NCBI RefSeq assembly: GCF_019598945.1
Contig: NZ_CP080598.1
Span: 62,001 to 126,000, forward strand
Length of the DNA stretch: 64,000 nt
Reading direction: 5' to 3'
Source: Sphaerospermopsis torques-reginae ITEP-024
GTDB lineage: Bacteria > Cyanobacteriota > Cyanobacteriia > Cyanobacteriales > Nostocaceae
Made by a program: the position numbers and the translations under genes. The stretch's first letter is position 1, and each line of letters starts with the position of its first letter. This document shows positions 37,901 through 45,000 of this stretch, one piece after another. The notes under the pieces are model-generated. The model worked only from the letters and a program-made list of their open reading frames with translations, did not search any database and was not told the origin of the DNA.

Positions 37901-39157
37901 CCTGATTTTGGCAGTAATTTGAAAAAATATCTCAAATCCAGTTTACCTGATTACATGATTCCGGCTCAAATTGTTGTTTTGGAGCAGTTACCTTTAACTC
38001 CCAATGGCAAAATTGACAAGAAAGCTTTACCTATTCCTAATGTGGGAATTGCTGGTTTATATGTAGCTCCACGTAACAAAGTTGAAGCACAATTAGCACA
38101 ATTATGGTCTACTGTTCTTGAACATCAAGAAATTGGCATTCATGATAACTTTTTTGACTTAGGTGGACATTCTTTATTGGTGATAAAATTGCTCAATAAT
38201 ATTCAAGAAATGTTTGGGCAAAAATTGACTTTGAGCAGTTTATTTCAAAATCCTACTATTGCTCAACTAGCAGAACAAATTAGTAATAAAGAGAGTAATA
38301 AAGAGGTACAAAAAGCCCATCCTGATGTGCTGTTATTTCAACCCCAAGGAAATGCAAATCCTCTGTTTGTTGTACCAGGAGCAAATGGACATGGTTTCTA
38401 TTTTCAAGATTTGGCTATCAACTTAGAAAATCATCCAGTTTATAGCCTCGAAACTCCAGGCAGAAATGGCATTGGTAAAGTTCCCGATTCAGTAGAACTG
38501 CATGGCAGTCAACTAATTGATTTATTAAGTCAAAAACAACCTCAAGGACCATATATACTGGCAGGATATTCATCAGGTTGTGCCGTTGCTTTTGAAATGG
38601 CTTGTCAACTGGAAAAACAAGGTAAAAAAGTAGAATTACTGGCTATTTTAGACGCTGGTTTAGTTACTCACCCTGAATATTTAATTAAGAGAACAGATAT
38701 TGATTGGATTTGGCAATTACTCCAACGAGCGGAAACTGTCAAGGGAGTTTCTTTAGGTTTAGAATACACTGATTTAGCGGCTCAAAGTGATGATCAAGCT
38801 CGTTGGGATTTAGCAGCAGAGTTTTTATATAAAAAGAATGTTCTACCAGAATACTCCAGCCTTGATTTACTCAAAACCAATATGCAGGTAATGAAACAAC
38901 TAACAATTAATTATGCAAATTATCGGCCTTCTCATCAAATTTCTGCGCCCATTGTTTTATTCCGTGCCGAAGAAGTTTATGACATTGTTTTACAAGAAAT
39001 CCGAGCTATTTCTAATTACGATTTACCGGACTGGGGATGGCAAGCTTACACAACAAACCCTGTGAAGGTAATATCTGTACCTGGAAATCACGGACGGATG
39101 CTTTATGAACCGAATGTCAAAACCTTAGCCTCACACTTACGGCTGATGATGATTTAA
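34910..39157 (+). CDS. aptD: Anabaenopeptin-type synthetase AptD (docking-C-A-PCP-TE)
   Basis: A 1415-residue termination module. It starts with a TubC-type docking domain (about 1-62, RIWAEDDKLRIRTSKNAL). C is at about 75-510 (HHIISDGW near 212), A about 540-1050, PCP near 1084 (LGGHSL), and a type I thioesterase about 1130-1415 with the GYSSGC nucleophile elbow near 1219 and GNHGRML near the end. Pocket residues read DAWTIGGIC, close to the GrsA Phe code, so Phe is the likely last residue. The thioesterase should release by closing the ring onto the Lys side chain, as in anabaenopeptins. Start ATG 34910 overlaps the aptC stop; ATG 34916 is an alternative. Its A domain shares a repeat insert and flanks with aptC A1. 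Confidence 0.94.
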   Translation: MTMTQNQQVVSLMLRLQNMGCRIWAEDDKLRIRTSKNALTAELKQEIQNNKADILAFLKAAKKQVVATQSIPKLSPDSPKLLSFAQQRLWLLAQLQGSSAAYNMPIALQLNGDLNIDALRSSLAYLLNRHESLRMYFPTVAGEPQVALGTGDWGLVTGDWEEVGEKFLQFSNIQDLIDAYAQEPFDLNTGPLFKTKLLQLQDQKYILLINMHHIISDGWSMGVFVRELQQAYTAYSQGKIPNLAPLPIQYSDYAAWQRQWLQGEILEKQINYWKNQLGDFSPLLELPTDYPRPAQQSYKGDRYIYSFTPELTTAVNAFSQQQGVSLYMTLLATLSILLSRYSRQNDLCIGSPIANRTHSQTEGLIGFFVNTLVMRQQIKPEQSFIEFLQQTRQTCLDAYAHQDVAFDVLVEKLHPERSMSYNPLFQVMLALENNQNPDFDLAGLDMELLGVKSAIAKFDLTLLITESDNQLNCSWEYATDLFARCTIQRMAEHFAVLLKGIIDHPQQPIYTLPLMTGEELLKLQRSNQTQTDYFQDKTFVDLFAEQVLKNPHNIAVVFESHVQGNREQGTGNSKELNTLTYQQLNAKAEQLADYLIENYQVHPDTLIGISVERSLEMIIGFLGIMKAGGAYVPIDPNYPQERIELMLEDSGISVLLTQSFVVDKLPLDSLANPIEFVYLDEELDKYPSPIVNCQLSTVNYNNLAYVIYTSGSTGKPKGVMIEHGGLVNLILAVDEILQIQPQSRVLQFANFSFDASIWEIAPTLSAGACLYLTKKENLLPSQELIDFLTEYKITHVTLPPSVLSLLPHATLPDLQILITGGEVCPKELVTRWAKGRSFFNGYGPTESTICTSIALCQPNGKKPLIGKPLSNLRIYILDAHNQPLPPGIPGELCIAGVGLARGYLHRPELTAEKFIEVELFGEVERIYKTGDLARWKDDGNLEYLGRIDEQVKLRGFRIELGEIESLLLQHPLVKEAVVTLYQTDSNQSLIAYVTGIDPDFGSNLKKYLKSSLPDYMIPAQIVVLEQLPLTPNGKIDKKALPIPNVGIAGLYVAPRNKVEAQLAQLWSTVLEHQEIGIHDNFFDLGGHSLLVIKLLNNIQEMFGQKLTLSSLFQNPTIAQLAEQISNKESNKEVQKAHPDVLLFQPQGNANPLFVVPGANGHGFYFQDLAINLENHPVYSLETPGRNGIGKVPDSVELHGSQLIDLLSQKQPQGPYILAGYSSGCAVAFEMACQLEKQGKKVELLAILDAGLVTHPEYLIKRTDIDWIWQLLQRAETVKGVSLGLEYTDLAAQSDDQARWDLAAEFLYKKNVLPEYSSLDLLKTNMQVMKQLTINYANYRPSHQISAPIVLFRAEEVYDIVLQEIRAISNYDLPDWGWQAYTTNPVKVISVPGNHGRMLYEPNVKTLASHLRLMMI
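35351..35391. repeat. In-frame GGGGACTGGTGACT repeat in aptD C domain
   Basis: A 14-base unit (two heptamers) is repeated nearly three times and encodes GTGDWGLVTGDW. It lies in a loop of the C domain between EPQVAL and EEVGEKF. The frame is intact. Confidence 0.75.
36598..36627. repeat. In-frame CAGGGAA repeat in aptD A domain
   Basis: About four CAGGGAA-type heptamers encode QGNREQGTGNS within the N-terminal part of the A domain (between VFESHV and LTYQQL), where homologous domains have no insert. Confidence 0.75.
36977..37004. repeat. In-frame ATTGTCA heptamers in aptD A domain
   Basis: ATTGTCA, ATTGTCA, ATTATCA, ACTGTCA encode the same IVNCQLSTVN loop as in aptC A1, at the same position before YTSGSTGKPKG. 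Confidence 0.8.
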
Positions 39158-39223
39158 TCAATAAATCACCCATAATCATCAACCTGACTTTTTTAATTTT
39201 GCATTTTAAATTGGGATAAAAAA

Positions 39224-40402
39224 ATGAAAACTCTGCCAATCAAAATTTCTGATGAAACCCTGCGGGATGGAGAACAACAAGTTGGTATTTTTTTCTCTCT
39301 ACCAACCAAACACAAACTTGCTCATCTGATTGCACAAACAGGAGTCAGTGGATTTGCCATCATGCCGAGTGTTTGTGAGCAAGAATCAGAGCTTGCCAAA
39401 ACATTAATATCAGATGGATTAACTCATCTGATTACTGCTTCTACGATGATGGGAAAAGAGTTCATTGATCAGGCGAAAAACTATGGAGTTAAGCGGATCA
39501 TTCTCTTCCATGCTGTTTCTGATCGCTTGCTGTTTTTACGCAATCCCCATGTCCGTTTGATGAGCGAATACCAAGGCAAAACCATTGATGACGATATCCC
39601 ATCTCACATCATCAATAAGATTCGTCAAGATGCGCTTGATGTGATTGTGGAAAATCTGCGCTATGCCACACAAGTTGCAGGACTAAGAGTAGAATTTGCG
39701 GCTGAGGATGCTTCTAGAGCAGATTTCGACTTTTTAGTACAGTGTATCCGTTCATGCGGTCCTTATATTGAACACTTCCTACTGTGTGATACGGTGGGGG
39801 TTCTGAGTCCAGAAAAGAGCTATATCTGGATCAATGATTTATTGCAATCCACTACAGGGGTAGAATTAGGGGTACACTACCACAATGACATAGGGTTAGC
39901 TTTAGAAAATACTCTCCAGTCCGTGATAGCAGGGGCGACTATAGTATCAGGAACATTTTGTGGTATAGGAGAGCGAGCCGGAAATGTTGCTCTAGAGCAA
40001 GTGTTAAATGGGTTGCGTGTCCGTTTTGGTATTGAAGTGGAGGGTATAAACTATGATGCTGTTGAGGTAGTCACCAATTATATTGAGCAAATGGGGATTA
40101 GTCCTGCACACCCCTATTCTCAAACTGCACAAAGTCACCAATCAGGTATTCATGTCAACTCTCTGTTTCGTGATCCCCTGAGCTATGCTATATTTCCCCA
40201 CAACGATGTAAATATTGTCTTTGGTAAATGGAGCGGAGTCAGTAATTTTCAATATCTCTTTGAAAAACAACTGCAAAACCCTCAATCCAGACAAAAGTAT
40301 GAGAAAATGCGTGCCGTCATCAAATCTATGGCTACAGGACAAGAACGCTATTTTACAGCCAGCGAAGTCTTAAAACTCTGGAAAGATGGTATCTTTGAAT
40401 AG
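39224..40402 (+). CDS. hphA: LeuA/homocitrate-synthase-like enzyme (HphA)
   Basis: A 392-residue DRE-TIM metallolyase. The N-terminal ISDETLRDGEQQ motif holds the catalytic Arg and metal-binding Asp. GVHYHNDIGLALENT gives the HxH metal site, and GTFCGIGERAGNVALE is conserved. It is shorter than leucine-pathway LeuA and lacks its C-terminal regulatory domain, as in homocitrate and benzylmalate synthases. By context it is HphA, condensing phenylpyruvate or 4-hydroxyphenylpyruvate with acetyl-CoA to the 2-benzylmalate-type product that HphCD and HphB process. It lies 66 bases after aptD, and about 24 kb from hphCD. NifV (homocitrate synthase) is the alternative; the apt context and Hty code make HphA more likely. 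Confidence 0.82.
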   Translation: MKTLPIKISDETLRDGEQQVGIFFSLPTKHKLAHLIAQTGVSGFAIMPSVCEQESELAKTLISDGLTHLITASTMMGKEFIDQAKNYGVKRIILFHAVSDRLLFLRNPHVRLMSEYQGKTIDDDIPSHIINKIRQDALDVIVENLRYATQVAGLRVEFAAEDASRADFDFLVQCIRSCGPYIEHFLLCDTVGVLSPEKSYIWINDLLQSTTGVELGVHYHNDIGLALENTLQSVIAGATIVSGTFCGIGERAGNVALEQVLNGLRVRFGIEVEGINYDAVEVVTNYIEQMGISPAHPYSQTAQSHQSGIHVNSLFRDPLSYAIFPHNDVNIVFGKWSGVSNFQYLFEKQLQNPQSRQKYEKMRAVIKSMATGQERYFTASEVLKLWKDGIFE

Positions 40403-40445
40403 TCCATTTTGTAAATTGACAACTGAGACTTCCGAATAGTTAAAA

Positions 40446-40475
40446 ACTCAGGATCAGATCAACTGAATCCTGAGT
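40446..40475 (+). terminator. Hairpin after hphA
   Basis: Perfect 9-base arms ACTCAGGAT (40446-40454) and ATCCTGAGT (40467-40475) with a 12-base loop lie 44 bases after hphA. There is no strong T-tract. It could end the apt-hph transcript or partly attenuate the transporter gene. Confidence 0.5.
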
Positions 40476-40603
40476 ATTAATACAGGAATGTTATTTGATT
40501 TTTGCTGGCATAGCCTGGGCTTTCGCCAACAAATTACGCATACATTTATTATCCTTCTTGTTCTCTATTATCTGCCTCAAAAAACTCAAATAATTTTTTC
40601 CAG

Positions 40604-43015
40604 ATGCAAGCAACAACTTTTATTAATAAATCCGCTAACAATAATTCTGCCGAAGATACTAATCAATTTTGGAAAAATTTCCAAACGGTCGTCGGACCTT
40701 ACTGGTATCCTACAGATGCAAATGGGAGATCATTTTCAGATGTGATTCGCACTTATGGAATGCTGATTCTCCTAGTCTTGTTAATTATTGCACTTGTGGG
40801 TGTAACTGTTTTTAATAGCTTTGTTAGTCGCTATTTACTGGATGTTATTACTGAAGAAAAAGATTTAAAGAAATTTACTGATTTATTATTTCTTTACGGG
40901 TTTGCCCTGGTTTTGGTAACAATTTTAGTAGGAATTTCTAAATTTGTTAGAAAAAAAATAGCTCTTGACTGGTATCAATGGCTGAATAATCAAATTGTAT
41001 CAAAATATTTCAATAATCGGGCATATTATAAACTCAATTTTCAATCTGATGTTAATAATCCAGATCAACAAATATCACAAGAAATTGAGCCTTTAGCTAA
41101 AGATTTTCTCAGTTTTTCAGCTACATTGCTAGAGAAAGTTCTAGAGATGACAGCTTTTTTAATACTTCTCTGGACGCTATCTGAATTTGTAGCAGTTGCT
41201 TTAGTTTGTTATACGGTAATTGGTAATTTAATTGCTGTTTACTTGGCACAAGAATTAAACAAAATTAAACAAGAAGAAGTTGAATCAACGGCAGATTATA
41301 CTTACAGTTTAACTCATGTTCGCAATCATGCGGAATCAATAGCTTTTTTCCAGGGAGAATCACAGGAGTTCAACATTGTTAATCGGAGATTTAATAGGAT
41401 TGTTCAAAGTGTTAAACGCAAGATAGATTGGGAAAGAAGTCAGGATATTTTTAATCGAGGATATCAAGCTGTTATTCAAATATTTCCATTTATAGTATTT
41501 GGACCTTTACAAATTAAAGGAGAAATTGATTTTGGAGAAATTTCCCAAGCTGCTTTAGCTTGTAATTTGTTCGCCACAGCAATGGCTGAATTAATCAAAG
41601 AATTTGCCAATTCAGGACGCTTTTCTAGTTATATTGAACGTTTAGCTGGACTTGTGGAAGGGTTAACAGTTGCTACAAAACAACCGGAAAATGTCAGTAT
41701 AATTAAGACGAAAGAGGAAAAGCGACTAGCTTTTGAGAATGTTACTTTACAAACTCCCAATTATGAACAGGTAATTGTTGAGGAATTATCGCTGAGTGTG
41801 CAACCTGGAGAGGGTTTATTAATTGTTGGTCCAAGTGGTCGGGGTAAAAGTTCTCTGTTGAGAGCGATCGCTGGTTTGTGGAACTCAGGGACTGGTCGTG
41901 TAGTCAGACCTCCTTTAGAAGATGTATTATTTTTACCTCAACGTCCTTACATTATTTTAGGAACTTTGCGAGAACAGTTACTTTATCCCCATACAACACG
42001 GGGAATTAGCGATCACGACTTGGAAGCAATTTTAAAACAAGTTAATTTGCAAAATTTATCGAGTCGAATAGATGATTTTGATACAGAACTTCCTTGGGAA
42101 AATATCCTTTCTTTGGGAGAACAACAACGTTTAGCATTTGCACGTTTATTAGTCACTCGTCCTAGCTTTACTATTTTAGATGAAGCTACAAGTGCTTTAG
42201 ATTTGAATAATGAAGGTAATTTATATCAACAATTACAAGAAAGCAACACAACTTATATCAGTGTAGGACATCGAGAAAGTCTATTTAGTTATCATAAATG
42301 GGTTTTAGAACTTTCACAAGATTCTAGTTGGCGACTGCTATCTGTTGAGGATTATAGACAGCAAAAAGCACAAGAACTTACTACTGATAATTATGCTGAA
42401 AATTCTGGTATCACCATAGAAGTTGTACCCAATAGTAAACCCGCAACTCAACCAGAAACATTAACAGTTTCTCCTGAAAATAGAGAAATTACCATAGATT
42501 TTGGATCTGATGATGAACCTGAAAATCAACCTGAAAATCAAGCAGAAATATTAACAGATGCTTCTGAAAATTCAGAAATTATCATAGATTTTGGATCTGA
42601 TGATGAACCTGAAAATCAACCTGAAAATCAAGCAGAAATATTAACAGATGCTTCTGAAAATTCAGAAATTATCATAGATTTTGGATCTGATGATGAACCT
42701 GAAAATCGACCTGAAAATCAATTAGAAACATTAACAGATGCTTCTGAAAATAGAGAAATTACCATAGATTTTGTATCTGATGATGAACATGAAAATCAAC
42801 CTGAAAATCAACCTGAAACATCAACAGTAGATACAGGTGAAATTGTAGGAATTTCTCATCGAGAAATGCAGGAACTAACTGATTATTCACTGGGTACTGT
42901 CAGAAGCAAAGCCAGCAAAGGTCAAACTATTACTGCAAAAAATGGTTTTACCTACCGCTATAATAAGGATTCAAAAGTTTTGAAATGGGTAAGAGTTGAA
43001 CGCTTTGAGAATTAA
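40604..43015 (+). CDS. aptE: SbmA/BacA-like ABC transporter with C-terminal repeat extension (AptE-like)
   Basis: An 803-residue fused permease-ATPase. Residues 1-40 are soluble, followed by about six membrane segments (40-360) of the ABC_membrane_2/BacA type. The ATPase (about 385-590) has GPSGRGKSS (Walker A), LSLGEQQRLAFARLL (signature) and FTILDEATSALD (Walker B). ABC transporters of this type accompany cyanobacterial NRPS clusters and are thought to export the peptide; AptE is the name used for anabaenopeptins. Odd here are about 200 extra residues: four 30-residue acidic repeats (IDFGSDDEPENQPENQ-like) and a C-terminal basic segment of about 60 residues (GISHREMQELTDYSLGTVRS) with a possible HTH-like helix pair. 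It is a close paralogue of the transporter at 46018, which ends where the extension begins. Confidence 0.87.
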   Translation: MQATTFINKSANNNSAEDTNQFWKNFQTVVGPYWYPTDANGRSFSDVIRTYGMLILLVLLIIALVGVTVFNSFVSRYLLDVITEEKDLKKFTDLLFLYGFALVLVTILVGISKFVRKKIALDWYQWLNNQIVSKYFNNRAYYKLNFQSDVNNPDQQISQEIEPLAKDFLSFSATLLEKVLEMTAFLILLWTLSEFVAVALVCYTVIGNLIAVYLAQELNKIKQEEVESTADYTYSLTHVRNHAESIAFFQGESQEFNIVNRRFNRIVQSVKRKIDWERSQDIFNRGYQAVIQIFPFIVFGPLQIKGEIDFGEISQAALACNLFATAMAELIKEFANSGRFSSYIERLAGLVEGLTVATKQPENVSIIKTKEEKRLAFENVTLQTPNYEQVIVEELSLSVQPGEGLLIVGPSGRGKSSLLRAIAGLWNSGTGRVVRPPLEDVLFLPQRPYIILGTLREQLLYPHTTRGISDHDLEAILKQVNLQNLSSRIDDFDTELPWENILSLGEQQRLAFARLLVTRPSFTILDEATSALDLNNEGNLYQQLQESNTTYISVGHRESLFSYHKWVLELSQDSSWRLLSVEDYRQQKAQELTTDNYAENSGITIEVVPNSKPATQPETLTVSPENREITIDFGSDDEPENQPENQAEILTDASENSEIIIDFGSDDEPENQPENQAEILTDASENSEIIIDFGSDDEPENRPENQLETLTDASENREITIDFVSDDEHENQPENQPETSTVDTGEIVGISHREMQELTDYSLGTVRSKASKGQTITAKNGFTYRYNKDSKVLKWVRVERFEN
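42458..42829 (+). repeat. 90-base tandem repeat (about 4 units) in the transporter gene
   Basis: The ATAGATTTTGGATCTGATG segment recurs at 42494, 42584, 42674 and (with GTATCTG) 42764, a strict 90-base period, with partial units at each end. Each unit encodes 30 acidic residues. Near-identity of the units indicates recent expansion. Confidence 0.9.
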
Positions 43016-43248
43016 GTAAATAATCCTTAACCTTAGCTGACGGCTGAATGCTTACATTAAAAGTAAAAAACGTAATATTCAGAATAATCTTAGGTTAAGG
43101 AAATTTAGACCTTTTAGATATCCCTAAATCCCCCTTAAAAATGGGGGAGTTGGAGGATTATCTACGGCACGCTACGCGAGCAAAACCTTTTGCTTTTTAC
43201 CTTATTTACATTGCTTTATTTACATTGCTTTCTAATCATGAGATTTAA
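43016..43248. other. Spacer before the microviridin operon
   Basis: Holds an imperfect inverted repeat (TCCTTAACCTTAG near 43023 and CTTAGGTTAAGGA near 43087) that could end the apt transcript. A CCCTAAATCCCCCTTAAAAA-type dispersed repeat lies near 43122-43150, with short TTTACATTGCT direct repeats near 43205-43230. No ORF. Confidence 0.45.
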
Positions 43249-43284
43249 CTTAAATATCTTAAATATCTTAAATATCTTAAATGT
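43249..43284. repeat. CTTAAATAT x4 tandem repeat upstream of precursor gene
   Basis: Four consecutive 9-base units (the last is CTTAAATGT) lie 78 bases before the precursor start. This could be an operator array or only a simple repeat. Confidence 0.7.
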
Positions 43285-43361
43285 CCTTGCTTTAACAATC
43301 ATTTACTGATATATCTTTGATGGCTAACATAAAGTTCCTCTCAGGAAAACAGGAATATATT

Positions 43362-43529
43362 ATGACAACAGCAACATTAACAAATATTGAAGCAGTGCCA
43401 TTTTTCGCTCGCTTTTTGGCAGCAGAAGAAGAACCACCAGAAAACCCACCAACACCACAACCAGAAGAACAGCCATTACCTCCTCCAATATTTACTTTCA
43501 AGTGGCCTTCTGATTGGGAAGATTGCTAA
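43362..43529 (+). CDS. mdnA: Microviridin-type precursor peptide
   Basis: A 55-residue graspetide precursor. The leader holds the ligase-binding motif PFFARFL (residues 13-19). A Glu/Pro-rich linker (about 22-43) leads to the core TFKWPSDWEDC (45-55). Compared with the microviridin TxKxPSDWEE core, expected crosslinks are esters Thr45-Asp51 and Ser50-Glu53 and an amide Lys47-Asp54. Asp replaces the more usual Glu, and the last residue is Cys rather than Trp or Tyr. The linker has no double-Gly site. ATG 43362 is chosen because AGGA at 43351-43354 is well spaced; ATG 43320 and TTG 43317 would add 14-15 residues to the leader. It is followed by a hairpin and then the two ligase genes. Microviridins are serine-protease inhibitors. 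Confidence 0.92.
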   Translation: MTTATLTNIEAVPFFARFLAAEEEPPENPPTPQPEEQPLPPPIFTFKWPSDWEDC

Positions 43530-43644
43530 ATATAGTAAATCTGAAATTGTAGAAATAGCAGCATCAAAAAATTGAAAACTGCTGTTTGTTTCTGAATAAA
43601 TAGCCAGATATCAAGAATATTTAAGCGATCGCTACTGGTTGAAT

Positions 43645-43703
43645 ATCCCCGAATTCTACCCGTTGGACAGCTACTATACAGGTGTCTACAAGAAATCGGG
43701 GAT
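43645..43703 (+). terminator. Inverted repeat between precursor and ligase genes
   Basis: ATCCCCGAATTCT (43645-43657) pairs with AGAAATCGGGGAT (43691-43703) with one mismatch and a 33-base loop. It may act as a partial terminator or 3'-end stabiliser, raising precursor mRNA over ligase mRNA. This role is inferred. Confidence 0.45.
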
Positions 43704-43709
43704 TTATAG

Positions 43710-43751
43710 CAGGTGACAGGTGACAGGTGACAGGTGACAGGTGACAGGTGA
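43710..43751. repeat. CAGGTGA heptamer array (6 units)
   Basis: Six perfect CAGGTGA units, a short tandemly repeated repetitive (STRR) type typical of heterocyst-forming cyanobacteria, in the spacer before the first ligase gene. The same unit recurs at 44857-44884 and 54957-54998. Confidence 0.9.
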
Positions 43752-43868
43752 CAGTAGAGATGAGGAGAAATATTTACCTTCTACCTCTTAAATCCTGACT
43801 CCTAAGCCCTAACGGAAAGAATTTTTTAGCAAACCATAGTTAATCCAATTTCAATTAAAAAAGTTTTT

Positions 43869-44846
43869 ATGCACCTGTGTCGTGACATTGTTTTATTAAT
43901 TACCCACAGTGGTGATTTTTTCACAATAGATAGAGTGGCTGAAGCATTGTTAAAAAAAGGGGTGCAACCATTTCGCTTAGATACTGATAAGTTTCCCCTG
44001 GAAGTACAATTAACAGCACATTTTGATCACAAAAAAAGCTATCACACTATAGACTATGGCGGCTATTCTATCAGCACAAAACAGGTGCAAGCGGTGTGGC
44101 TGCGGCGGATATGGGAACCAAAACTAAGTGCAGATTTAGCGCCTAAGTTTCGAGAAGCTTGTATAAGAGAATCACAAGCAACCTTGAATGGTTTCTGGGA
44201 TAGTTTGCGAAATGCTCATTGGGTAGATAAATTAGAACGTATAAATGCTGCCAGTGATAAGTTGCGCCAACTGCGGGTTGCTACTGAGGTAGGTTTTGTC
44301 ATTCCTCAGACTCTCGTTACTAACAAAGCTGAGTCAGCAAGGGAGTTTTTCCATCAAGTCAACGGAAAGATGGTGAGTAAGCTATTAACTCCTTTATCCC
44401 GGACTATGGAATCTACTTCTTTCTTTCTTTATACCAGTGTGGTTAAGGAGGAAGACTTGGAAAATGCGGAGTCACTGCGTTATTGTCCGATGGTGTTTCA
44501 AGAACAAATTCCTAAACAGTGGGAATTGCGGGTAGTATATGTCAATGGTAAGGTATTTGTCGGTGCGTTAGATGCCAGCGTTTATGAAAATTCTAAAATT
44601 GATTGGCGTAAACCTGGTGTTGATGTTGGTGTATGGCAACATTATGATCTTCCTGAACAAGTGCTGCGTCCTTTGCAAATCTTTATGGATAAATTGGGGC
44701 TGTTGTTTGGAGCGTTAGATTTTATCGTCACACCATCAGGCGAATATGTATTTTTAGAAATTAACCCCATAGGTGAATGGGGGATGCTAGAAAAAGATTT
44801 GGATTTGCCTATTGCTAAGGCGATCGCTGATACTCTACTTTTATAG
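43869..44846 (+). CDS. mdnB: ATP-grasp microviridin ligase, MvdC/MdnB type (amide-forming)
   Basis: A 325-residue ATP-grasp enzyme. It begins IVLLITHSGDFFTIDRVAEAL and RLDTDKFPLEVQL. Mid-protein CPMVFQEQIPKQWELRVVYVNGK and C-terminal FLEINPIGEWGML carry the ATP/Mg-binding Arg, Glu and Asn pattern. This form matches the MdnB/MvdC branch, which closes the Lys-to-acid macrolactam after the esters are made. Its place right after the precursor follows the mdnA-B-C order. Assignment of ester versus amide branch rests on recalled family features, so the pair could be swapped. A CAGGTGA array follows the gene. Confidence 0.85.
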   Translation: MHLCRDIVLLITHSGDFFTIDRVAEALLKKGVQPFRLDTDKFPLEVQLTAHFDHKKSYHTIDYGGYSISTKQVQAVWLRRIWEPKLSADLAPKFREACIRESQATLNGFWDSLRNAHWVDKLERINAASDKLRQLRVATEVGFVIPQTLVTNKAESAREFFHQVNGKMVSKLLTPLSRTMESTSFFLYTSVVKEEDLENAESLRYCPMVFQEQIPKQWELRVVYVNGKVFVGALDASVYENSKIDWRKPGVDVGVWQHYDLPEQVLRPLQIFMDKLGLLFGALDFIVTPSGEYVFLEINPIGEWGMLEKDLDLPIAKAIADTLLL

Positions 44847-44856
44847 TTACTAACGA

Positions 44857-44884
44857 CAGGTGACAGGTAACAGGTGACAGGTGA
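44857..44884. repeat. CAGGTGA heptamer array (4 units)
   Basis: Four units (the second is CAGGTAA) just after the first ligase gene, in a 154-base spacer. Confidence 0.85.
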
Positions 44885-45000
44885 CAGTGTTAACAGCCTT
44901 CTATTGTCTAACTTTTAGTTTTGGTGAATGTCCTCACACCTTGTCTACGGTTATAATTCCTAATTTAATTAAAAACATATAAAAAACATATTTTTTATTT

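Noticed and set aside
39224-40402. nifV (homocitrate synthase) for nitrogenase
   Set aside because: The family is compatible, but the gene lies between apt genes with a homotyrosine code, and no nif gene is near.
40488-40745. 85-codon plus-strand frame before the apt transporter
   Set aside because: It overlaps the transporter start in another frame and has no domain or start signal.
43317-43361. Longer microviridin leader from TTG 43317 or ATG 43320
   Set aside because: AGGA is positioned for ATG 43362, and the PFFARFL motif then lies at the usual distance from the N-terminus.
43710-43751. CAGGTGA array as a CRISPR array
   Set aside because: Units are 7 bases with no spacers and no cas genes; this is an STRR array.
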